Part shown: piece after piece, positions 1 to 5,411 of the stretch
Position numbering within the stretch: the stretch's first letter is position 1
Layout: the number at the start of each line of letters is the position of its first letter
From: Clostridia bacterium
GTDB lineage: Bacteria > Bacillota_A > Clostridia > Oscillospirales > CAG-272
Length of the DNA: 6,603 nt
Direction: 5' to 3'
Assembly (NCBI GenBank): GCA_017542695.1
Contig: JAFXWT010000023.1
Coordinates: forward strand, 1 to 6,603
Program-made: the position numbers and the translations under genes
The notes under the pieces: generated by a model
What the model was told of the DNA's origin: nothing
Database searches by the model: none
What the model saw: the letters and a program-made list of their open reading frames with translations, nothing else

Positions 1-165
1 AGCGTCACCGTCCGCACGGTGAAGCTCACGCAAAACGGCGAAACGGTAACGGAGGAATATTTCAGGGGCGTGACGATGAACGTATGCGGCATAGTCGACT
101 ACTACAAGGGCGCGCCTCAGATAAAGCTCCTCACCCTTGCCGACGCCGAGATAACGGCACAGTAA
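1..165 (+). CDS. C-terminal end of an OB-fold-like (probably surface) protein, 5' truncated by the window
   Basis: The frame is open from base 1 to a TAA at 163-165, giving the last 54 residues of a protein whose start lies outside the window. The tail contains a V-x-V-C-G-I-V-D-Y-Y-K-G segment followed by a short hydrophobic strand (QIKLL). It resembles the C-terminal strands of the OB-like units in the next gene, where G-V-I-K-N-Y-K-G precedes a similar strand. I infer a paralogous module of the same family, possibly another Ig/OB lipoprotein. Only 43 A-rich bases separate it from the next start, with no terminator between, so the two are probably co-transcribed. The visible part has no catalytic motif, so the full function cannot be given. 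The reading frame is secure; the family link rests on a short motif. Confidence 0.7.
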   Translation, partial: SVTVRTVKLTQNGETVTEEYFRGVTMNVCGIVDYYKGAPQIKLLTLADAEITAQ

Positions 166-208
166 AAAAATAAATATACAAACAACAAAAACAAAAAGGA
201 GAACACAC

Positions 209-2185
209 ATGAAAAAGGTTTTATCTCTCGTGCTTGTTCTGTTCACCGTGGTAGTGCTCCTTGCATCCTGCGGCGAAAAGACAGCGGATCAGCAGACTGT
301 TGACGATGCTACGGAAATGCTCGTTCTTTACAACAAACCGACAGAAGCTGACAAGGTAAAAGCGGCTAACTTCACGCTTCCGTCAAAACTCGAATACGAG
401 GGCTACACGATGGACGTGGCTTGGACGGTCGAGGGCGGCGACGGACTCGTATCGGTAGTTGAAGGCGACGAAAAAGACACTATCAAAGTCAACAAGTACG
501 CCGACAAGGACACCGAGTTCACACTCAAAGCAACAGTTTCCAGCGGCAAAGTCAAAAACACAACAACGGCGTTCACATACGTTATCAAACAGTATGTCAT
601 CGCATCATGGGACTACTGGAAAGAGAACGTAACGGGCGTTCAGATGAACATTAAGGGCGTTGTAGCTGCAAAATATCCTTACAACGCTGAAAACAAGAAC
701 ACCGGCATCTTCCTTCAGGATCTCGACGGTCAGCACGGCTATTTCGCATACAGAATAAAATGCGATTCGCAGTCGGCGTATGACACGGATCTCGCTATCG
801 GCAATGTTGTCGAAGTAAACGGAACGACGTCCCTCTACAACGGTTTCAGAGAGATGGGCGCGGGATGCACGTACGACGTAGTCAAGGACGACTCGGGCAA
901 GATCGTAACGGCTGAGGTCAAGAAAGTCGCCATCGACGATTTTGTTACAGACATGACGAAGCTTGACGAGCTTCAGGGCATGGTCGCAACTCTTACCGGA
1001 TTCAAGGTAAAGAGCATCGACTGGAACACGAATACGGCTGACACGTTTGAATCAAAGGGCGCGGGTTCCGTATACGTAACGCTCACAAAGGGCGGCAAAG
1101 ACATAAAACTTTATCTCTCCACATCGAACCAGCTCACCCTTGCGGATCTCGTTTCCGAATACGGTAAACTCGGCATCGGCTACACGGTAAACGTTGAAGG
1201 TCCGATCGCGTGGTACAACGCAGGTCAGCTTTATCCGTGCGCGGGCGGCATCACCGTAACGTCGACGGAGGTAACTCCCGAGGACAAGATCGCCGCTGAA
1301 CTTTTGACAGTCACGATCCCCGCAAATGTAACGGAACCGACTCCCGTAACTCTCCCCGGCAAAGGAAACACATATTCCGACGTTGAATACACATGGCATA
1401 TCGAAGGCGCCGAAGACAGCTATGAGGTCGACGGACGCACGATCACATTCTTGCCCACGGAAGGCGTCAAGGAAGTTACTCTGACGCTCACCGCAACGTG
1501 CGGCACGGCAACGGAAACAAAGGAATTCAAGGTTTCCGTCGTGGCGGGCGATCCTTCTTATGCCGATATCGTCAAATCCGCGTACAACCTCGAAGCAGGC
1601 GCGGCTCTTGACGGAAAGTACCGTCTCTACGGTGAGATCGTTTCGATCGACACCGAATACAGCGAGCAGTACGGCAACATTACGGTCACGATCAAGGTCG
1701 AAGGCGCCGAAGACAAGCCGATCCAGTGCTTCCGCATGAAAGGCGAAGGATGCGCAGAGCTCAAAGTCGGCGACAAGATCACGGTCGAGGGTGTTATCAA
1801 GAACTACAAGGGCACGATCGAATTTGACGCGGGCTGCGCGCTCATCGGCCTCGGCGAGATCGTAGATCCCGCGAAGATAGTCAAAGCCGCGTATCGCCTC
1901 GAAAACGGCGAAACGATGGAAAACATAACGCTCACAGGCGTTATCAAGACCGTCGACACGGCTTACAGCGAGCAGTACGGCAATATCACCGTAACCATCG
2001 TTATCGGCGATCTTGAAGACAAGCCGATCCAGTGCTTCCGCGCGAAAGGCGCAGAGGGCATTGACATTTCCGGTCTTGCCGTCGGCGACACGATCACGAT
2101 CACAGGTGTTATCAAGAACTACAAGGGCACGATCGAATTTGATGCGGGCGCCCTCGTATCCGAAATAGTAAAAGCCGCTGAATAA
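209..2185 (+). CDS. Multi-domain surface lipoprotein with Ig-like and OB-fold-like modules
   Basis: This 658-residue precursor starts at an ATG seven bases after AAGGAG (196-201). It has a lipoprotein signal peptide: Lys2-Lys3, a hydrophobic core, and a Leu-Ala-Ser-Cys lipobox with Cys21 as the lipidation site. The mature protein should therefore be anchored outside the membrane. Residues about 30-128 and 358-445 look like atrophied bacterial Ig-like domains (Trp-containing strand, E/D-D-K-I/V start, T-L-x-A-T strand). Residues about 136-235 and 237-353 look like OB-fold-like units with an N-x-G-I/F-L-Q-D-type strand and Y-N-x-G turns. Residues about 448-550 and 553-655 are two very similar further OB-like units. 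No catalytic residues or transmembrane helices follow the signal peptide. Such architectures in gut Firmicutes are usually annotated as hypothetical, or accompany nucleases or glycan-binding proteins; a binding or adhesion role is inference. The gene follows a related partial gene and ends at a strong terminator. Confidence 0.88.
   Translation: MKKVLSLVLVLFTVVVLLASCGEKTADQQTVDDATEMLVLYNKPTEADKVKAANFTLPSKLEYEGYTMDVAWTVEGGDGLVSVVEGDEKDTIKVNKYADKDTEFTLKATVSSGKVKNTTTAFTYVIKQYVIASWDYWKENVTGVQMNIKGVVAAKYPYNAENKNTGIFLQDLDGQHGYFAYRIKCDSQSAYDTDLAIGNVVEVNGTTSLYNGFREMGAGCTYDVVKDDSGKIVTAEVKKVAIDDFVTDMTKLDELQGMVATLTGFKVKSIDWNTNTADTFESKGAGSVYVTLTKGGKDIKLYLSTSNQLTLADLVSEYGKLGIGYTVNVEGPIAWYNAGQLYPCAGGITVTSTEVTPEDKIAAELLTVTIPANVTEPTPVTLPGKGNTYSDVEYTWHIEGAEDSYEVDGRTITFLPTEGVKEVTLTLTATCGTATETKEFKVSVVAGDPSYADIVKSAYNLEAGAALDGKYRLYGEIVSIDTEYSEQYGNITVTIKVEGAEDKPIQCFRMKGEGCAELKVGDKITVEGVIKNYKGTIEFDAGCALIGLGEIVDPAKIVKAAYRLENGETMENITLTGVIKTVDTAYSEQYGNITVTIVIGDLEDKPIQCFRAKGAEGIDISGLAVGDTITITGVIKNYKGTIEFDAGALVSEIVKAAE
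1550..2170 (+). repeat. Tandem duplication of an approximately 103-residue OB-like unit
   Basis: Unit 1 begins at about 1550 (D448) and unit 2 at about 1865 (D553). Several blocks are identical or nearly so in DNA. Bases 1709-1735 match 2015-2041 exactly over 27 bases (offset 306). Bases 1790-1834 match 2105-2149 at 44 of 45 positions, differing only in one synonymous Asp codon (offset 315). The block from 1658 matches that from 1964 except for one synonymous third base. The change of offset reflects three extra residues in unit 2 near its A-E-G-I-D-I-S segment. Regions between the blocks have diverged, which suggests a fairly recent duplication or ongoing gene conversion. Confidence 0.9.
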
Positions 2186-2201
2186 ACCTTATTCAAGCAG
2201 C

Positions 2202-2233
2202 AAAAAACCGCTCGCAACGGCGAGCGGTTTTTT
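2202..2233 (+). terminator. Rho-independent terminator after the Ig/OB lipoprotein gene
   Basis: A 7-bp GC-rich stem, CCGCTCG (2208-2214) with CGAGCGG (2221-2227), encloses a 6-base loop. It is flanked by six A on the left and six T on the right, which can extend the stem. The hairpin lies 16 bases after the stop codon. The A-tract means it could also stop transcription arriving from the opposite strand. Confidence 0.93.
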
Positions 2234-2237
2234 GTAT

Positions 2238-2266
2238 TTGACAAAATCGCATATCAATGGTATTAT
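2238..2266 (+). promoter_or_regulatory. Strong sigma-70/sigma-A type promoter for the SLOG gene
   Basis: A perfect -35 TTGACA (2238-2243) is followed by a 17-bp spacer and TATTAT (2261-2266). A TG at 2258-2259 makes the -10 an extended one. Transcription would start near 2273, leaving a leader of about 25 bases before the ATG at 2299. The promoter sits directly behind the upstream terminator, so the gene is transcribed independently. No operator-like symmetry is obvious. Confidence 0.85.
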
Positions 2267-2298
2267 ATATTATAAGATAAAAAAACGCGGAGGGACGT

Positions 2299-2811
2299 AT
2301 GACGTTTTGCATCACGGGCAACAGACCCGAAAAATTTCCGTTTGATTACGTAAACACGGCGTCGATCGAAATGTCTGCGTATTTCATGTGTATCCGCGCT
2401 CTTGCCGACGAAATGCTCGACCGCGGGTTCACCCGATTTCTGACGGGGATGGCGCGCGGCGTCGACCTTGACTTCGGCGTGGAGATGATAAAGCGCAAAA
2501 TGCTTTCAAAGCGTTACGCCGGGCTCGGCGTCGAGGCGGCGATACCGTATCCGGATCAGGCGGCGCGATACGACAGGGAATCGAAGAAAAAATATAATTT
2601 CATTCTCGACCACGCCGACCATGTGACGTACATCGCAAACGAATACACGAAGGACTGCTATCTTGCCCGCGACAGATACATGGTAGACAAATCCGACCTC
2701 GTTCTTGCGATTTGGAACGAACAAAAGGACGGCGGCACATATTACACGATCCGTTACGCTGAGGAAAAAGGCAGGGAACTGCGGCTCGTTTCGCTCAAAA
2801 CGATGAGATAA
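2299..2811 (+). CDS. SLOG-superfamily protein, DUF1273 / YpsA-like
   Basis: This 170-residue cytoplasmic protein is close to the usual YpsA-like length of about 180. The ATG follows GGAGGG (2289-2294) by four bases. Family signatures seen in order are T-G-N-R-P-E at residues 6-11 (the glycine-rich phosphate/nucleotide loop), T-G-M-A-R-G-V-D at 49-56, I-P-Y-P-D-Q at 82-87, R-D-R-Y-M-V-D-K-S-D at 124-133 and G-G-T at 145-147, with a T-I-R-Y-A helix after it. The SLOG fold is Rossmann-like and is thought to bind nucleotides or nucleotide-derived ligands. B. subtilis YpsA has been linked to cell division and stress, but the biochemical role of this subgroup is unsettled. No signal peptide or membrane segment is present. 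The gene has its own promoter and terminator and no partner gene, so context does not identify a ligand. Family assignment is confident; function is not. Confidence 0.9.
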   Translation: MTFCITGNRPEKFPFDYVNTASIEMSAYFMCIRALADEMLDRGFTRFLTGMARGVDLDFGVEMIKRKMLSKRYAGLGVEAAIPYPDQAARYDRESKKKYNFILDHADHVTYIANEYTKDCYLARDRYMVDKSDLVLAIWNEQKDGGTYYTIRYAEEKGRELRLVSLKTMR

Positions 2812-2813
2812 AG

Positions 2814-2843
2814 AAAGCCGGCAATTTTTTTGCCGGCTTTTTT
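2814..2843 (+). terminator. Rho-independent terminator after the SLOG gene
   Basis: The stem GCCGGCAA (2817-2824) pairs with TTGCCGGC (2830-2837) around a T5 loop. It is extended by AAA/TTT and followed by a run of six T (2838-2843). It begins two bases after the stop codon. It isolates the SLOG gene from the following three-gene unit. Confidence 0.93.
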
Positions 2844-2852
2844 ATAAATCGG

Positions 2853-2861
2853 TGAGATAAT
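2853..2861 (+). promoter_or_regulatory. Candidate extended -10 promoter for the lipoprotein-MBOAT-DHHW operon
   Basis: TG-A-GATAAT (2853-2861) matches an extended -10 with five of six -10 bases. There is no good -35 at the normal distance; the best hexamer, TTGCCG at 2830-2835, lies inside the preceding terminator stem with a 20-bp gap. A start near 2868 would give a leader of about 104 bases. A weaker alternative is CAGAAT at 2901-2906, just downstream of a direct repeat, which would suit an activator-dependent promoter. A promoter is expected here because a terminator precedes and an operon follows, but the exact site is uncertain. Confidence 0.35.
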
Positions 2862-2872
2862 CCTGCGTCTCA

Positions 2873-2894
2873 TTCGACTAATGTTCGATTTATG
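2873..2894 (+). repeat. Tandem 11-bp direct repeat upstream of the operon (possible operator)
   Basis: TTCGACTAATG (2873-2883) is followed immediately by TTCGATTTATG (2884-2894), identical at nine of eleven positions. An 11-bp period is one helical turn and is the spacing used by OmpR/PhoB-family response regulators, which bind direct repeats. It lies in the only non-coding stretch before the operon. A chance match of this size in an AT-rich spacer is possible. Confidence 0.4.
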
Positions 2895-2917
2895 CAAAAT
2901 CAGAATAAAAAATTTCG

Positions 2918-2958
2918 CGCGGAGAAGAATAATTCCGCGTCATATCGGCGGAAGCCGA
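2918..2958 (+). other. Two mRNA leader hairpins ahead of the ribosome binding site
   Basis: CGCGGA (2918-2923) can pair with TCCGCG (2934-2939) around a 10-base AT-rich loop, with a further G-U pair outside. A second hairpin, TCGGC (2945-2949) with GCCGA (2954-2958), closes on GGAA, a GNRA-type tetraloop. It ends one base before the AAGGAGG ribosome binding site (2960-2966). Neither is followed by a T-tract, so they are not terminators. They may stabilise the mRNA or tune translation. No known riboswitch or protein-leader motif was recognised. Confidence 0.45.
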
Positions 2959-2971
2959 AAAGGAGGACAAA

Positions 2972-3961
2972 ATGAAAAAAATAACGGTACTTATAATGAT
3001 TCTCGCGCTTGCGCTGGCAACTCTTGCGTCGTGCAAAAACACGCCCGAAGGAACGACAGCGCCGAGCACGACCGCGCCGACGGCGGGAACAACAACTCCG
3101 ACGGGAACTGAAGCGTCGACAACAGAGGGAACGACAACGGCGGACGAGCCGATAACAGAACCCGAGCATGCCGACAACGTCATCATCGACGCTTTCGTCG
3201 ACGCGGTCGGAAAGAACCCGAACGCGACGGCGAAATATATCGCAAACGAGCTGCAAAAAGTCAAATACATTAAAAACTGCGACGTGGAGAGAGCCGAATA
3301 CTATTATCCCGCTTTCGGTTTCACGTTTACGCCCGAATGTAAAGATGCTTACTATCTTTTCGACATTTATTCGTCAAAATCGAACATCGTGTACGTTTTC
3401 GAGCTTGAAGACGGCGCGGATGACGAAGCGTTCGTCAATTCGCTGAAAGAGAACGCCGACATGAACTGGCAATACACCGATACTCCCGCCGATCGCTCAG
3501 CGCACGTGACGCAGGGCAAATTCGTGCTGTTTATGCTTTACAACGACTCGCTCGACGAATACGATGATGCACCGATAGCGAAAAAGCCGCGCGAAGCCGT
3601 CGACATTTTCAGAGATTACCTCGCCGCTCATCCGACGGCGACGGCGCTCGAGATCGCCGAATACCTCGCTTCGCACCAGCATATAGGTCAGCTTTTCACG
3701 CAGAATGTCGAAGAAGGTCACCTCACGGGCTTTTCTTCGGACATTAACGGCTTTGCCGACGGCGCGACGTTCGCGCCGATGATGATGCCGTCGACGTTCA
3801 TCGGATACGTGTTCAAAGTTGCCGACGGAGGCGATATCGACGCTTTCACGACGACGCTCAAAAACAACGCCAACGTCGCGTGGAACGTCTGCGTCGTCGT
3901 CAACACCGTCATTGTCGAGACCGAGGGAAATTACGTCATATTCATGATGTGCAACGAATGA
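2972..3961 (+). CDS. Lipoprotein of unknown family with a Thr-rich linker and an internally duplicated domain
   Basis: This 329-residue precursor has its ATG five bases after AAGGAGG (2960-2966). The N-terminus is a lipoprotein signal peptide with Lys2-Lys3, a hydrophobic stretch and Leu-Ala-Ser-Cys, giving lipidation at Cys21. Residues 23-66 form a low-complexity Thr/Pro/Glu/Ala linker (17 Thr), typical of a flexible spacer crossing the cell wall and possibly glycosylated. Two homologous domains follow at residues about 69-192 and 208-329. Each has a helix with N/H-P-x-A-T-A, then an I-V-Y-V-F or I-G-Y-V-F strand, a D-G-x-D-x-x-A-F-x-x-x-L-K-x-N-A helix, a Trp, and a final V-x-F-M strand. 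I do not recognise the family and see no catalytic signature. The gene lies 35 bases upstream of the MBOAT gene with no terminator between, so it is probably in the same operon. A scaffold or glycan-binding role in the acylation machinery is inference only. Confidence 0.85.
   Translation: MKKITVLIMILALALATLASCKNTPEGTTAPSTTAPTAGTTTPTGTEASTTEGTTTADEPITEPEHADNVIIDAFVDAVGKNPNATAKYIANELQKVKYIKNCDVERAEYYYPAFGFTFTPECKDAYYLFDIYSSKSNIVYVFELEDGADDEAFVNSLKENADMNWQYTDTPADRSAHVTQGKFVLFMLYNDSLDEYDDAPIAKKPREAVDIFRDYLAAHPTATALEIAEYLASHQHIGQLFTQNVEEGHLTGFSSDINGFADGATFAPMMMPSTFIGYVFKVADGGDIDAFTTTLKNNANVAWNVCVVVNTVIVETEGNYVIFMMCNE
3176..3958 (+). repeat. Internal protein duplication in the operon's lipoprotein (two approximately 122-residue domains)
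   Basis: Copy 1 spans about 3176-3547 and copy 2 about 3593-3958, joined by a short acidic/basic segment. The best match aligns V-Y-V-F-E-L-E-D-G with G-Y-V-F-K-V-A-D-G, then A-F-V-N-S-L-K-E-N-A with A-F-T-T-T-L-K-N-N-A, and K-F-V-L-F-M with N-Y-V-I-F-M. DNA identity between copies is low, so the duplication is old, unlike the one in the upstream lipoprotein. Confidence 0.75.
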
Positions 3962-3983
3962 TAAACAAATAAAAAAACCGGCA

Positions 3984-3999
3984 GGGAGGTGACATTTTG
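3984..3999 (+). promoter_or_regulatory. Ribosome binding site that fixes a TTG start for the MBOAT gene
   Basis: GGGAGGTGA (3984-3992) lies seven bases, counted from the GGGAGG core, before TTG at 3997. No ATG or GTG start lies at a suitable distance. From TTG the protein reads M-V-F-S-S-I-x-F-L, which matches the normal N-terminus of MBOAT acyltransferases. The next in-frame codon, GTT, is not a start. Confidence 0.85.
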
Positions 4000-5400
4000 G
4001 TTTTTTCGAGCATTGCGTTTCTGTACTTTTTTCTTCCTGTTGTTTTAATACTGTATTTCGCCGTGCCGAAAAAAGCGAAAAACGCCGTCCTGCTTCTCGC
4101 AAGTCTCGTATTTTACTTTTTCGGCGAGCAGATGTACGTGCTCCTTATGATTGCGAACATCGTTTCGTCATACGTTTTCGGCTTGCTCGTCGAAAAATTC
4201 CGCGGGCGCACAGCGTCAAAGGTTTTTCTCGCGCTGTCGGTCGCCGTCAGCGTGCTGACGCTCGGATTTTTCAAGTATTCCGACTTTTTTATCGAAAGCG
4301 TCAACTCGATATTCGGCACGGGCGTCGGCGCTCTCGGGCTGATACTGCCGATCGGCATCAGCTTTTACACGTTCCAGACGATGAGCTACGTCATCGACGT
4401 TTACCGCGGGAACGCGAAAGCGCAGAAAAACATTCTTCACCTTGCGACGTATGTTTCTCTGTTCCCGCAGCTCATCGCGGGGCCGATCGTCAGATATACC
4501 GAGATCGAAAACGAACTGACCGACCGCCGCGTGACGCTCGACTCATTCACGTCGGGCGTTTTCCGCTTTGCCGTCGGCATGGCGAAAAAGGTGATCATTG
4601 CGGACAACCTCTATCGCTTGACGGAGAGCTTTCGCGCGTCAGACGAGAAATCGGTCGTGTTCAGTTGGATATATGCGGTCGCGTTTTCGCTTTACATCTA
4701 TTATGACTTTTCGGGTTACAGCGACATGGCTATCGGACTCGGAAAGATGTTCGGCTTCACGTTCCCCGAGAACTTCAATTATCCTTATATATCAAAGAGC
4801 GTCACGGAGTTCTGGCGGCGCTGGCACATGACGCTCGGCTCGTGGTTCCGCGACTATCTCTACATCCCCCTCGGCGGCAACAGGGTAAAACTGCCGAAAT
4901 GGATATTCAACATATTGGTCGTGTGGATGCTGACAGGTCTGTGGCACGGCGCGTCGTGGAATTTTGTGCTTTGGGGGCTTTATTTCGGAGTTCTGCTGTT
5001 ACTTGAAAAGCTGTTTTTGCAAAAGCTCTTCGAGAGAATACCGCGCGTTTTCTCGCATATTTATCTCGTCCTTGCCGTCGTGCTCGGATTCGTACTGTTC
5101 AACGCGCCGACGCTTGGCGCGGCGCTCGGCGATATCGGCGCGATGTTCGGCGCGGGCGGTCTGCCGCTCTGGACGGGCGACACGGGATATTATCTTTCGG
5201 GATTTGCCGTACTGTTGGTGATCTCCGCCGTCGGCGCGACTCCGCTCGTCAAAACGCTTGTATTAAAGATTTATTCGCGCCCGCGCGGCGAAAAAGTGAT
5301 GAACATACTGCGCCCCGCGGCGCTCGCGGCGATACTTCTTCTCTGCACGGCATACTTTGCCGACAATTCGTTCTCGCCGTTTTTATATTTCAGATTCTGA
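3997..5400 (+). CDS. MBOAT-family O-acyltransferase (AlgI/PatA/DltB type)
   Basis: This 467-residue polytopic membrane protein is within the usual length of AlgI-type MBOAT proteins. The family moves an acyl group, commonly acetyl from acetyl-CoA, through the membrane for attachment to an extracytoplasmic glycan. Hallmarks visible are the N-terminal M-V-F-S-S block and first helix (about 4-24), I-S-F-Y-T-F-Q near 120, F-S-G-Y-S-D-M-A-I-G-L-G near 240, N-F-N-Y-P-Y, and F-W-R-R-W-H-M-T-L-G-S-W-F with His277. L-T-G-L-W-H-G-A-S-W-N follows with His317, the invariant catalytic MBOAT histidine, and the C-terminus ends in the characteristic F-S-P-F-L-Y-F-R-F. All key residues are present and the gene appears intact. 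It overlaps nothing and ends 11 bases before the DHHW gene, a pairing that supports polysaccharide O-acetylation. D-alanylation of teichoic acid (DltB) is less likely because no dltA or dltC is nearby. The acceptor glycan is unknown. Confidence 0.95.
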   Translation: MVFSSIAFLYFFLPVVLILYFAVPKKAKNAVLLLASLVFYFFGEQMYVLLMIANIVSSYVFGLLVEKFRGRTASKVFLALSVAVSVLTLGFFKYSDFFIESVNSIFGTGVGALGLILPIGISFYTFQTMSYVIDVYRGNAKAQKNILHLATYVSLFPQLIAGPIVRYTEIENELTDRRVTLDSFTSGVFRFAVGMAKKVIIADNLYRLTESFRASDEKSVVFSWIYAVAFSLYIYYDFSGYSDMAIGLGKMFGFTFPENFNYPYISKSVTEFWRRWHMTLGSWFRDYLYIPLGGNRVKLPKWIFNILVVWMLTGLWHGASWNFVLWGLYFGVLLLLEKLFLQKLFERIPRVFSHIYLVLAVVLGFVLFNAPTLGAALGDIGAMFGAGGLPLWTGDTGYYLSGFAVLLVISAVGATPLVKTLVLKIYSRPRGEKVMNILRPAALAAILLLCTAYFADNSFSPFLYFRF

Positions 5401-5411
5401 CGGAGGCCGAT

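Noticed and set aside
137..176. Possible promoter for the Ig/OB lipoprotein gene (TTGCCG with a TAAATA downstream)
   Set aside because: The spacing is about 28 bp, and no better pair with a normal spacer was seen. Read-through from the upstream gene is the simpler explanation.
2881..3111. 76-codon + strand open frame starting in the leader of the operon
   Set aside because: It lacks a ribosome binding site, crosses both leader hairpins, and overlaps the lipoprotein gene out of frame. Its product is low complexity.
3038..3169. Repetitive ACG/ACA/GCG-rich stretch as a possible DNA repeat or CRISPR-like array
   Set aside because: There are no regular repeats or spacers. It is explained by a low-complexity Thr/Pro/Ala protein linker.
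2890..3270. Two overlapping minus-strand open frames opposite the Thr-rich linker
   Set aside because: They arise from the repetitive ACG/GCG-rich linker DNA, which reads as Val/Ser/Arg-rich sequence on the other strand. The lipobox and ribosome binding site support only the + strand gene.
3962..3996. Possible terminator between the lipoprotein and MBOAT genes (A-run followed by CCGG)
   Set aside because: There is no inverted repeat of useful length and no T-tract, so it does not split the operon.
3497..4102. 201-codon minus-strand open frame spanning the lipoprotein/MBOAT junction
   Set aside because: It runs across the end of one well-supported gene and the start of another, is rich in Arg and Val, and matches no family I recognise.
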